Shown: positions 10,181 to 22,246 of the stretch, one piece after another
Position numbering within the stretch: the first letter of the stretch is position 1
Layout of the letters: each line of letters starts with the position of its first letter
Assembly: GCA_026936325.1 (NCBI GenBank)
Contig: JAPTHN010000001.1
Span: 130,859,138-130,923,137 of the forward strand
DNA length: 64,000 nt
Reading direction: 5' to 3'
Origin: Platynereis dumerilii
Lineage: Eukaryota > Annelida > Polychaeta > Phyllodocida > Nereididae
Program-made: the position numbers and the translations under genes
The notes under the pieces: model-generated
What the model saw: only the letters and a program-made list of their open reading frames with translations
Databases searched by the model: none
What the model was told of the DNA's origin: nothing

Positions 10181-13100
10181 GCCTACAGCAGGCTGGCAGT
10201 CCCACCACCTTTTCCAACTTTGTTGTCCTTGCAAGCTGTAAAGGTATGCACACAGGAGAGCAATTTCTAAAACTTGGTTCAACTGGCCCCCCTCTCCCCT
10301 ACTTTATTTAAATGTGTTCTTGGGGAAATAAGTGAAGAAGCCTTTCTTCTTAGCATAATCAAATTATCATAGTCATTTATTGGATCACTGTTCTTGCACT
10401 TCTTGCCTATGGTTTGCAGCTGTGCAAATCCACGCTTTCCACAAGAGGGCAGCACGAGTCAGTCTGTCTGGGTTGCATTGCAGGGCAAAAACTGCTCTTG
10501 GAAAAACATTTCAATCACTGATCAGTGGACTTATTCTGGCGAAAACTGGGCAATAAATGATGCTTTTCAATTAAATAATGCGACAGAGGATACTTTACAG
10601 GCAAATAGAACTGCCTATCATTCATATTCGGGTATGTAAACGTGATTTTCGGCGGGAAAAACATCGTTTTTTCCATCAACAGCATGACGCGAACATATAC
10701 ATCCGGGCACTTGGATGTTGTAATCATGGCGAGCTCTGAGCGTAGTAGATTTTTCGCTCGGAGACCCAGTTGGAAATAAACGTTTGTGAGGATGTTACAG
10801 GTGTGTAATTGCACAAGTATGAAGCTTAGGTCCCATGAGGATCACGGACGAAGTTGGGACGGGAGCATTTGTACGTAGCCTGCGTATTCAATTGGCAAAG
10901 GTAGGCGTCTTCAACCACCCGTAATGTGTCATTTGGCTTGGCCTAAAGTGTGTCACATTTGTGGAAGTCGCGGCCTTTGTAAAAATGCCGGAAAAAAACA
11001 GCACCACAACATGGCAGAAATGTGATAAATAAATGACAAAACAGTTCTTGTACTGGTGAATATGTGTACTCCTGCTGTGAGGGCCGCAAATGACAAAGAG
11101 CAGTGTCGATGGTGTGGGGGGAGAAACTATCGTAATTGGCTTAGCCTGATGATTATTGCAAGACCAGAGGCTTCCAGCCTCGGTAAAAATGGTGCTACTT
11201 CTAGCTACCCAAATCTTCTTGCATCAACTTTAGTTAAATCGAATAGAAAGAATTGTATATCTTATCTGACAAATACAGATGCAACTTTCCTCTATAGCTG
11301 TCAGATCTTGAATCAAATGTGCACATTTTGTGCTTTGGATATTGCAGAAGAATATATAGACCATAAAACTTTTGAGGAGAATGTGCAGTTATGGCATCAG
11401 AACAGTAAGTCCCATGAGGATAACAAAGAGAAAATATTTTTTTAAACTTTTCCTTGAACCATTTACAAGACATACGCTCAAGACATATATTTTATGAAGT
11501 ATCTAGTGCGGTTCCTTATGTCATCAAAAGACTTTCGTTGAATTTGCTTTTTGATTTTATAAACTATACATTTTCGGAAAGCCCATATTGTTGCCATTTT
11601 TCTTCTATGGCCTGATTTTGCAAAAATGGTTGCCATAACAACCAAATCAGATTTTTGCCATTTTTGATAAATTGTTTAATTGTAGCGTGGATTCAACATA
11701 TATATATATATAGATTTAATTGAAGTAACTTTATAAACATTCAAGGGTATAAGGATTCTTGTGGTCATGTGACCATTGGGGTCAAAGGTTAATTTCCAGT
11801 AATAAAAGTGGGTCAAAGGTCAAACATTTGCATATTTTTTGACAATTTGACATTTCACCAGCCCCTGTAGCTCATGTAACACTGCTATTTGCATGTGAGT
11901 GTGTTTGTAGCAACGCCCTGAGTCTTTTCTTTGATTTGATATGAAACACTTGTGTGGGTATCCGTGACAACCCAATCTGGAGTCATTTAAAACAAGTCAA
12001 ACGCTCAAAATATTTCAACTTAGGGGACAATGCAAAGGGCAGCTATAACTTATTGGGTTGCAACGTCTTACCATGTTTGCATGATATCTGCATCAATTTT
12101 CTTGCAAAAATATTGAATGAAGTGGTCATATCTTGTGACGAAAGAAGGCTGGAAGAGAAAATATGAAGTACGAAAATTTTGCCTTTTGGGGGTTGGCATC
12201 ATGTGCGGCTAATACCAGAACATAGGCGGCGATCCTTGGTTGGTGGAGCCTAAACATTTCAAGATGAATGGTCTGAATGATACGTGTATATATCATAGAC
12301 GCTATCACATGATGCATAGATCTGCAAATCAAGAAAGGCAGGATATCTATTTAAAACTTTGAAACACAACTCAGTCTTCAAATTGAGAAAGAGACCTGGC
12401 AATGCCAAAAGTTGTTAGGCTAATTTTAATCTATATATATATATAGTAAATGGGACGTATATATGGATTTGTACAGGCCATTTTAGCTCTTGCCTTTTAA
12501 AATCTTTAAAATAATTGGTTTATGACTTTTAAAAGGTATAAAATACCAGTACCTACCAATTCATTCTTTTGTGTTGAACTCAAGGAACAAAGATCGGCTT
12601 TTTGGACTCACTAGGAATTTTCATGCATCTCACATTGTGTCTATAGATCTGGGCTGGCTCAGGAGTCACATGAATTCACAGAGGCGAGTTGCGTGACAGG
12701 AGGCTGCAGAACACTGGTGGTCCCGTCCTCATTCCCTGTTCAGCGATAGCTTGTCCTTCCTGGTTATTATGGCTTCTTTTACTTCCCCCTTCCCACGTAT
12801 TCTAATAATTTCCTAATCAGCTTCCAAATTATTTTTTGTGCCATTTCCTCTAGATATAAGATATTCCTTTACTGAAAATTTTGACTTTTACAGTATTGAA
12901 AGAAACCTCTCGATAGTCTGGGTGCAAGTTTAAAGTGTTGAAAGACTCACTGGCTGCTGAGCTGGCCCTGCTGCCATATGGAGAGCTCCATATGATTGCA
13001 ACCACCAAGACTGAGATCAATCTCTAAATCTCACGGAATGTTGTTTTCCAACTTGCTCGAAACCCTTCGTAACTTGCACTGCCATCAATAGTTTACACTC

Positions 13101-13446
13101 GGATAAGCCATCGATCTGAGACATGTCAAACTTCATCAGAACCTCTTCACTTCTATAACATCTTTAAAGGAGCCAGGGGATGATGTCCATCTGTGACTGG
13201 CCTGACAAGTTATTGATGGTTTTTCCTCAGACATATTCTAAGCGGTGAATCTTATTTGCTGTTCCAAATGATGTTTCACAGGGACAAATGATTATGCTAA
13301 ATTGAGTAAATTCTAGACCATCCGACATCCAGACGAGTTATATCTATAGACAGGTTATGTGTTTGCTAACGAGTTTATCCCAGTGTTGTTCAATGAATTG
13401 AGGAATCTATGACTGGGTGTTATGAGTGGAAAACTTACATAAGGGA
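10181..13446. other. No gene recognised; DR1 motifs and one 129-codon frame
   Basis: The longest open frame (11,056-11,445, plus) is cysteine-rich at its start and has a GTAAGT donor-like string near 11,404. I find no known domain, and its length is within chance for this much AT-rich DNA. Short TA runs occur at 11,699 and 12,432. Around 11,590-11,660 there are GTTGCC/GGTTGCCATAACAACC motifs like those of the 5-kb element at 35.5 kb. Confidence 0.4.
11779..11822 (+). promoter_or_regulatory. Two DR1-like motifs 18 bp apart
   Basis: GGGTCAAAGGTTA at 11,779-11,791 and GGGTCAAAGGTCA at 11,810-11,822 both fit the DR1 pattern of nuclear receptor sites. They lie in non-coding DNA with no recognised gene nearby. 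The functional reading is inference. Confidence 0.4.
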
Positions 13447-13456
13447 CACAAATGAT

Positions 13457-13800
13457 CAGGGGCGTAGATTTTTCATTTTTGTAGGGGGGGATGCTTTCGG
13501 TGATCTCAAACTTCGTGCGAGGCACAACGGGCCGAAAGTCGCGTGGTGGTAGATTTTGGGCAACTCTAGGGCCCGAAAGCAAATATATTTTAGATTATCT
13601 GAGGTTAATTCTGAGACTTGCATTTTCCACATAACACGCATCTGGTATCATTGAAAAAAATTGCTAGATGCAACAGAAGATTGTCAACACCAAGTAGTAA
13701 TAATATGAAATTCTAGGGGGGAATAATCATATGATCATCCCCCCACGTTCATCCTAGGAGAGGGATGCATCCCCCATCCACCCCAGGATCTACGCCCCTG
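13457..13800. mobile_element. hAT-type MITE with perfect 8-bp TSD
   Basis: The termini CAGGGGCGTAGATT and the complement of CAGGGGCGTAGATCC are hAT-like. They are flanked by a perfect 8-bp duplication CAAATGAT at 13,449-13,456 and 13,801-13,808. The 344-bp interior has G-run and C-run subterminal blocks and no transposase. The exact TSD suggests a fairly recent insertion. Confidence 0.9.
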
Positions 13801-13832
13801 CAAATGATACTACTGGTTTTGTGAAGGCCATT

Positions 13833-14785
13833 TAAACATAGGCTGCGCAGCAGCAAACCTTTAGTGAGTAACACCTTTAGACGATTACAATTACACCATA
13901 AAATTGGTGTGTCTACCAAATTGCATATGATATAGGTATGCAATAGTGGTTGAGTCGTGGCCTTCAATTATCTCTATTTGCCCCCTGCCCTGTCATCTGC
14001 CCATCTGCTCGCTAGGGTTTGTTAACCAGGGAAAGGCCTTATTAGACTACTTTACGAATATTATGGTACAGTTTCATGCATGTACGAAGTATAGGTTATG
14101 AGCTGTCAGTTGGAAACCAAAAAATATAATGCTGTTATATTTTTCTCTTGTTTTTCCAATCATGCGTAAAGTGTTAAATACACATCAAAAAGCACTGCTA
14201 CATTGTATAGGTGATATGCGTGGAAAATGTCATTTGCTGTACATGCAATATTGGGAAAGTTTTGGCTCCGATATGAAAAAAATTATTTTTAATATTTTTT
14301 CTCAATATTACAAAAAGTATAGAATATCTATTAGTCAGACCATGAAAAGGCACAACTAGACCATATCACGGCATATCAGCCATACGTGCACCCAACTTTA
14401 TCCATGTACATGCATAGTAACAGAGTCTTAGCCCAAAAACAAACCAGACCATACAAGCAACATCTGTACCAAATTCGTCCATTCACATGCAATAATGACT
14501 GAGTCTTGGCCCGGAAAAGAACAAAAATAATTTTTATATATTTCTTAATTTATCAAAGGTTTGGAATATCTATCCATCAGACCATCGAAAGGCACGACTA
14601 CACCATAGAGGTTATATCTGTACATAACAAATTTCATCCATGTACATTCAATAGAGGCTGAGTTCTGGCTCGCAAATGATCTATCCTCCCGCCGCCCACC
14701 ATGCCCGAATGGTCCGGCGGACGGACAACATTTTACCCAAGTGATTACAAAACCTTCTTCGAACTTTGTTTGCTGAAGATATAAA
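13833..14785 (-). mobile_element. Repeat element ME-1, copy 2 (inverted)
   Basis: Reading on the minus strand, the copy starts with CTTCAGCAAACAAAGTTCGA near 14,780, passes a shortened GC-rich block, then units related to the 155-bp repeats. It ends at AGCCTATGTTT near 13,833. It is more diverged than copy 1 at 1,628-2,827. Confidence 0.65.
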
Positions 14786-17540
14786 CAGAAGTGAAATAGC
14801 TTGTTGCGGGAAGCCCTGATAAAGAGCAACAAGTGGTGAAGCTAATGAGAACAGCCTTTTTTCTGCAGTTTGACTTTGGTCCGTTTAACTGATGGCTAAT
14901 TATGAAGGCCATTTATAGCTTGTCGAGTGAGTTTGTTGGAGTCTTTGAAGACCGGTTGAAAAGGCATATATACCGGCATGTACATATTATTTTCGTTCTG
15001 ATGATGGTCATTGTACGATTAGAAATGCAATATAATCATGGAACTTTCATTATATGGAGTTGTTTTAATCGTTGTGGAGCAGGCCGCCACCAGAAATGTA
15101 TTTCTTCAAAATATGCAAAAAGCTGGAAGAGGGAAATTATTGTGCCTGTGTCAACTACCCATTTGTGAAAAAACAAAGGAGAATCTACTGACAAGTCAAA
15201 ATCAATGGCAAGTGTATTATCTTCAATACTGACAATGAGATACAGGCAAGCAGACCTGTGGTTATCCCCTTTTTCTATGCATTTTCTCTTCTCTGGTTCT
15301 CAGGTGCGCAAACATGATTGAGAAACATCGAGGCTGATGGAAACATGATCTAATCAATGAGTAATTTAACCCGGAACTTCAAGGTAGCCCATCTGCATGG
15401 CCTGTCCGTGAAATATGATGGTGAGTCCAAATTAGTTTAGTGAACAACAATTGTCCTTGACCTGTTTGAGATCACGTTCTGTCAAAAGAGAGAGAGAAGC
15501 AAATAGAGAGTTCTAAACCATGGATGCACTACATATTCCACAGTTGGCAAAACAGAACACACCTTAGTCTCTTTCAATTTGATGTTTAATCCGATTTTGC
15601 TAAAGATTCTTATGTATCAACTTTAAAATGATCTCAGCTGTGTGGGTACTTTATACAATTCCATTGAAAGAACGTATCTGTTTTGTTTTGATTTGGTATA
15701 TTTTTTTTTTTGCTCTTTTTTGGCAAAATAAAAGTTTCTTTGTATTGCTGTTGGAGAAAACCTTCTAAAAGTATGGATGTGAGTCTAATTACATTTGAAA
15801 CATGGACAGTAAACTGTTCTCAGCCTGCAGCCAGAAAAAACAACCTTCCATAAGTTTCACAAGAGTGATTCTTTAAGTTATCAAATACTTCAAGTGACAA
15901 CTGCTTGATGAATTTTTCACCAGAAAATAATTATTTTAATTTTATTCGTGTGAGATCCTGTGATTAATTTGTGCAACCACTGGGCTGAGGTCTATCATCG
16001 ATTCATCATAAAAAAATTAGTTTGGTTCAATTCCTATCAAAGCCCACGATTTCATTGTGAGTTATTTGGTGTTTCTCATTGTTCCGAGACTGAAACAGAA
16101 ACTATGATTAATCTGCAAACTTGTAACTTCACAACTTCAACCTTCAATGGACCTTGCTATAAACAAAAGTCTTTGACAATTTTTGTAAATGCATGGATTA
16201 TGTAAAATATATTTGTTCCGGCAGCCCACTGGCTGGCAGATTGTGATGACGAAGTTGCATGGGTTTTTCTGGACCAAATTTTCACTCTGACATTGAACTG
16301 ATACTGTGATGCACGGTTTTGGGGGATTCCAATTGGCTAGAAGCTGGGGGATCACAGCTCGAAGTTATTTTACATAAATTGCAATGCTAGAGAATAGAAT
16401 CGTCTCTAACATCACACTTCATAGAAAGAACTTGAGATTCCACGTAAATATGACTAGGACTGTAAAACTAAATCATTGAAGCCTTAATATTTCTCTCCCA
16501 TGACATTATCGGTAGGAATTATATTTGCCTTAGGAAAACAAATTGACATCACAAAATGTGTAGTATAAAAAATATATAAAAAGATATACAATTTCAAGCT
16601 TTTCATGCACAAAGTTTTCCACCAGCTATCACCAGTTATGTAATGTGGTTGATCAGTCCAGGCATTGACAAAAGGCATGTCGTTCTGCAAGAAGAATTCC
16701 TGTCGACATTTTAAAGGCCATAGCTAAATATCCTCCTCACTGATCTGTTTTCAAAGCAAAATGTTATGTTTATATGGTCACTATGTCATACTCCGAGGAG
16801 TCATATATTTGCAGATCCATTTTACCCAGAGTGATCCGTTTCAGCATTCAGGGAAATAGACGCAGAGAGTTCTAAATGCCAAGAATGACATCAGGGGCAT
16901 AGATTATTGCCATTTCCAGTAATGGGGTCAGGAATATGTGATTATCACACCTAAGCCTAAAGCCAATGGGTGATAAATCACGTATCCGCTCTCCCATGGT
17001 AAATAACCTATACCAATCTGTTGTATGTACCCAATAATCTTACCAAATAAAAACTATACACTCAAAATTGTCTAGCAGACTGAACGGTTTGGCAATTTTT
17101 CTGGCAATGTGGCTGTCGATTTCAGATAAATTACTTCTTTTAAGATAAGATAATGTCAATATAACGGATATGAATTTATACCAAATTATTTTACAGATAT
17201 ATATAACATTTCAATATATTGATTATCTTATTAGACTCAGTAACGCTGTTAATTTTTATTATGTTCAGATTCGATTGCTAAATTAAAATTATGTTATAAA
17301 TTTATACATCATACATTACCAGCCTAATTCTCGGTTGGTTTTCAACCAGGTCTACAGAAATTGTTCAAGATAAAGATCCTAGTATCTTGATAAACAATTG
17401 CTTAAATATAAGTTGATATATTTTTATTTTTAAAATTCTTTTTTAATCATCATCATCACCAGTTAAATTTATTATTATAAGTTTTTATCAACTTATTATT
17501 CGTAATTAATTGCTCCAGATGGTGCCTATACCATTTTTAG
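14786..17540. other. No gene recognised
   Basis: AT-rich sequence with open frames under 90 codons and no recognised domain. It contains one DRF fragment (16,315-16,470). The segment 17,100-17,520 is extremely AT-rich, with ATCATC repeats at about 17,445. Confidence 0.45.
16315..16470 (+). repeat. Fragment of dispersed repeat family DRF (3' part)
   Basis: Matches 53,150-53,315 in the same orientation. The shared strings include ATTGGCTAGAAGC, TTGCAATGCTAGA, AACTTGAGATTCCAC and ATATGA.TAGGACTGTAA. In the other copy this segment follows module D directly, so it is the family's distal part. Confidence 0.6.
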
Positions 17541-17761
17541 AGATGCTTGCTTTTAGAGGTGCTTGCTTGCTTGCAAGCGGCATCTCTATTGTGAGAGGGA
17601 GGCTCTGAAACTTATGACAACTGCCTTGGTCATGCTGTTTCATCTCTCTCATTAAAACTTTGCATACGGTCTCAATAGAATTTTATCTTGCTTTGAAAAA
17701 CTTTTGGTGTCTTTCTGAGATGAAGTAATTAATAAAGAAAACAAACAGGCTGAGTTTCTGC

Positions 17762-17774
17762 AGGTCAAAGGTCA
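17762..17774 (+). promoter_or_regulatory. Perfect DR1 motif in ME-2
   Basis: AGGTCAAAGGTCA, identical to the motif in the other ME-2 copy. Both copies keep the 13-mer exactly although the flanking repeat is visibly diverged. A nuclear receptor site is inferred. Confidence 0.5.
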
Positions 17775-17784
17775 ATCACCAAAA

Positions 17785-17880
17785 GTAGGTCACAGGCCAG
17801 ATACCCTCCAGCAGGTCTCAGTGACAAATACCCTCTGCAGGTCTCACATGCCAGATAGCCTTTTGCAGGTGACAGGCAAA
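17785..17880 (+). repeat. Short tandem repeat, about 32-bp units
   Basis: Three to four degenerate units with GCAGGTCTCA, then C-A-rich sequence, then AGATACCCTCTG. It lies inside ME-2 copy 2 and is not evident in copy 1. Confidence 0.55.
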
Positions 17881-17969
17881 GGGGTAGATGCTATCATGGG
17901 CAGTCCTAGCCAGTCTATCTACAAGCATCTCTTAAAGTGCTTGCACGTTATTTTTACCCTTTGGTTTTT

Positions 17970-20960
17970 GTGATGTGTGTTTCTTTTCCTGACCTTGGGT
18001 GGCCCACTTATAGCGACAAATATTTGTCATCAGTGGGTCTCCCTTTCACACCAACTGCCTATGTTAAGTTTTTAAAATGTACTGCGTGTATACTCATGTT
18101 TGTTAATTTGATGTGACAATAAACTGAATCTGAGTCTGAGTCTGAGCCTGTAATGGCTATATCTTGACAAAATTGATCCTCCTGAACTCTCAATCACAAA
18201 AGAAACTCTTGAATAATGAACATTATTGCTTCTAATAGATATTTTTATATCAGTCGAAGACGACGCATTCAGCACAAAATTAGCGAGGTAAGGATTTACT
18301 TTTGGAATTGACAGCGCCCATTTCCCATGCCTGTAACATAACAGGAACACAAGCGTATTGCGTATTGAGGATAGATGTTTCATGTGTCATGTAAATGCAT
18401 ATATGTATACATAATTATGCAGCATGCATGCGTTTCGCTCAAGATCTGAATCACAGACATGAAAGATAGAATATGCATTTCCATGATATGTTCTTCGGAT
18501 GTCAGCTATGAATACCTAGGACAACTTTATATTTACCGTCTGTCTTCTGTTGCAGTTTCACCCATACAGCATCCTGATACACTTCGTTCATTCTGAAGCG
18601 GTGTTTCTGTTGGTAATTTAAAATTTTAGATGTCTAATCATGTCCCATGACACAACAAGCTTGTACTGTTAAAGATGAATTTATTCAATATAATATTCAT
18701 GAGATTCATAACCAAGGAATCCACACAACACAGGGTCTTGTGGAGAAGGAAGTGATGTTACAATATTAGAATCCGGGGCATGAAACATGTTTTTCATATA
18801 ATTTTGTCAAGAATGCATTGCCAATGCACAATTTAAGAAAATCCTTTAGGGTCATGTAACTCATGTTATGAAAGAAACAATTTCAGGCACTAGCATCTGT
18901 CAGATCATCGCAATATTTGCATGTGCAACTTTTTGTTTTTGCTTGTCAAAAGTGATTGAGTGATTAGGTAATATCCAGAGCAGCTAAATGTCATGGAATA
19001 ACATGCAAGAATCAGGTAAAGGCTATGATCATGTGAAGGACATGGTCGTGTAGAGGTTAGGATTATGAAAAGGTAAGGATCATGTTAGGGATAGGATATG
19101 TAAAGAGAAAAGCCTCGATAGTTTGTTTGGCTGGTTGTGGGCTGTGTGATGGCCTGATGGCTTGCCGGTTTCTGGGATGTTTTCCAGAATTTATTCCATG
19201 ATGCCCAAAAGAAGGCTAATTGTTGTGTGGATCTCAATCAGAAATATGTAACAGAATAATTAACAGAAGAAGATTCAGACGCAGATAAAAATAGATGTTT
19301 AGAAATCGAATAAGGAAATCGGCTTTGCAAAACCGGACAGGTCATTTGGCAAATTGCAATCTGGTTAACCAATTTACGTAAACACTGAAAGATAAACATA
19401 GGCTCCAATGGATAGAAACTTAATGTGATTCAGCTTTCATCATTAACAAAACGTAATGCTCCTTGCATTAGATCTCCGTCTGGATGGGGTGTAAGAGAGC
19501 TTGCTGTGCTGTGTTTATTGTGCTGTCAAATAAAACTCATTAAATGTTCATGTTTGACCCCAAATTTCTTATGTGTATTACTTACACCATTACACAGCAT
19601 GCGGGCTATAAAACAATGGTTGTTGCTTGCACTATCTATGGTATCTATAGCAAAATGTAAATAACTAATCTCTTAATTGGGTAACTGGCGAGCATTGGCA
19701 TTCTCCGCAGTGACTTTTCGAGAGGGTGATTGACATTTCCCGATATTTCAAAATTACATCATCACGCAAATTTCAAGGAGAAACATTCCGTCACTGTATT
19801 CTATAGATACTCTAAGCAGAAACATTCACAATTTCTTTAATGCATTCATGGCAAAATGATTCCCTTGGCTCTTGGCAGCCATTCTGTCACCAGTGGCCTC
19901 TGTGTGTTTTGTAAAAGAGCAATTTGAAAAATGTCATATTTTGGCTTCAATGAAATCCAAAGATGACTCGTTTGGTTGAATAATATATTATATGATTGTT
20001 ATCAGCTTTTCTTTTAAATGGTCCTCTTTAATCCATACATCATTTAATGATAGAGGATGCATGGCCACTGAATGGCAAGATAAACTTCACAGTGAAAACA
20101 TACTTTTATCTGGGTTCATATGAACCAACATTATTGCACATAACCTCCAATACGGATTAAATTCACAAGAAAGACCAGAATTGCTTGTGCTTTCTGAGAT
20201 ATCTGAGACAGTTTGGCGATGGAACAATCTTGGCACTTTTTTTCAAGACCTTTATCAAGCTAATCCTGTGTTTTAACTTTTGGTGCTGGTTCAGCAGCCT
20301 TGGTTTGCAAAATAACAGCAAGCTGACTAGAATTGTTTCCATTTCTTGAAAATAATTGGTGTCACCTTGGATGACTTAAGGCTGCTGCTTCAAAGACAGA
20401 CTGTGAGAAAAGTAGAAAGATTCCGAGGGATGAAAACCACATCCTTCGCTCCTACTACTCAAATTTACCATCGGGAAGGAGACTGACATCAATGCCACTC
20501 TTTTGTGAATACAAGTATAAGGCTTATGTTTATGTCACTTCATTGAGCTTTAATGTAAAACAAATTTTCTTCTTGAATAATTAAGTATGAACCATCTAAT
20601 GATATGAAGAACAGTATAGTGACCCTGTAAATGTTTACACATTCTTTGCTAGAAACTATATTATAGATCATTTAAATTATTTTGCAGAAATTCTATCTGC
20701 GAAACGCCTGTTAAGGATAGGACACCAACATTCAGAGGGCATTGATGAAAACCAATTGAAATAATTATGTTCCAATCCATTGACAGTTGGAGGGCAGTTG
20801 GGTTGCCAAGTTGGCTTCGCTACCCAAATATATATATGCATGGGTGGAAAAGTTTTAGTTTTTGGTATAGACCTATATTCGGCCCTTGCAAAAATGTTGG
20901 CCTGACAAGCGCTCTTAATTTAGTTTCAGTGAAACAAAGTTCACTCTTTCAGGCATCATA
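17970..20960. other. No gene recognised
   Basis: AT-rich sequence with a GAGTCT hexamer run at about 18,120-18,150 and a diverged DRF module D fragment at about 18,640-18,800 (shared ATTCATGAGATTC.T.ACCAAGGAAT). Otherwise I see no repeat, RNA or coding signal. Confidence 0.45.
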
Positions 20961-21275
20961 CACTCTTAAGAAAAAGGTTTTATATGGAACCTTTAAAGGT
21001 TCCATAAGCTGGTATAGATAAGGAACCCTAAAGGTTCATTATTCAACTTTTAGAAACGTTCCAACAGCAAACAAAAACAACATTTAGATAATCCAGCTGC
21101 ACTAAACTCCTACAATGGAACCCTCTTCTCTCAAGTTGGGAGGAGAGGGTCCTTTCATAGGGTCTTCCGACCAAGTATTGAACCTTTCCAATTCAATTGA
21201 ACCCTTAAAAAATTCAGAACCTTTCTAGGCTGTGTTCTTCATATATATCTTTAAGAACCTTTTGCGGTAAGAGTG
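20961..21275. mobile_element. CACTCT-type MITE
   Basis: The ends CACTCTTAAGAAAAAGGTT and the complement of CACTCTTACCGCAAAAGGTT form TIRs of about 20 bp. The interior holds repeated GGTTCC/GGAACC blocks such as GGAACCTTTAAAGGTTCC. Similar ends occur at 34,640/35,246 and 54,532/57,813. TA precedes the left end; the right flank is TT, so the duplication is not exact. Confidence 0.65.
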
Positions 21276-21426
21276 TTGAATTCTTCAGCATATTGTTCTT
21301 GCTTGTGGTGCCCACTGGGAAGCTGTATTTGTGAAGAAATGAAGTCTCGAAAAGGGTGATTCAAGGTATTATGACAAGACCCAGTGGGTATGGTGGTATT
21401 TTGAGGTGCACCCTAAGGTTAAGGAG

Positions 21427-21619
21427 CATCTAGGCGTACGGGACAGGCATTTCGGAGGGGGCTGTCACTATTTTGCCCTTAAATTTTAACATGGCACGGA
21501 TGTGACCAGGGCAGTGGATCTGCCCTGATTGGTCAGGATTTGCCCTGATATATGCTATTTGCCCTAATGCCAGGGGGGCTGCAGCCCCCCCCCCCGACCC
21601 CCTGCGAAATACGCCTATG
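21427..21619. mobile_element. MITE with 8-bp TSD, hAT-like
   Basis: The ends CATCTAGGCGTA and the complement of CATAGGCGTATTTCG are flanked by TTAAGGAG at 21,419-21,426 and 21,620-21,627. The interior carries G-runs and C-runs and a 'TGCCCTGAT' repeat. TSD length and the CA start favour hAT. A 9-bp reading (GTTAAGGAG) is also possible. Confidence 0.7.
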
Positions 21620-22246
21620 TTAAGGAGACCCCGAGTCCTCAGTACCATGGAGGCATGCATGTTAGCTCAGCTGTGCATTCATTATATGATTGATATTCTA
21701 ATGAAGGCTGTACATTTTAGTATTCAGGTAATTATGTGAAAAGATTCACCAAAGAGCAATTTGTCACTGACCTGTTTCTATCAGAAGCTGGATTACCTCA
21801 TTAAATCCTTCACATGCAGGATTTTCCAGGCAGCTTGATCATTACCTATTTACACAAGGTTACCCGTTTCTAACAAGTGGCTTGAACCTGACACAGAAAT
21901 CAGCTTGCTTAAATTCAGGACAAGCTCCTTGAGAAGTAGGGAAAGGCTCCATTATAGGGAAAGAGAAATGAAACGTGGAAAGACCTCCTTATTGCCTGTT
22001 CTTGTGTTGTTTTTAAAAAATGGGAAACTACCCAATCAATCATTTTATATGTGACATGACAGTCTTTAAGAAGGAATTATTTTAAGATTACGAAGAAAGA
22101 AGAGTGGTCTATTTTTGACAATCAATCGTCAGTGAAATGTCACTTAGATAAACGCATAAATCATTTCTCTTGTTTGGTTTTGTGAGTTGCCAAGTACTGC
22201 CATGGTTTTCTTCTACAAGAAAGGACGATAAAATGGAATGTATTAC

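Larger units (their letters stand above)
17566..17965 (-). mobile_element. Dispersed repeat ME-2, copy 2
   Basis: An inverted, shorter copy of 9,026-10,000. It shares the GCTTGCTTGCA/CATCTCTATTGTG.GAGGGAGG end, the middle around 'AACTTTTGGTG' and 'AAACAAACAGGCTGA', and the CTTAAAGTGCTTGCACGTT end. Confidence 0.65.

Noticed and set aside
11056-11445. 129-codon plus-strand frame with early Cys residues and a downstream GTAAGT
   Set aside because: No known domain, no convincing acceptor, and one or two frames of this length are expected by chance in 64 kb of AT-rich DNA.
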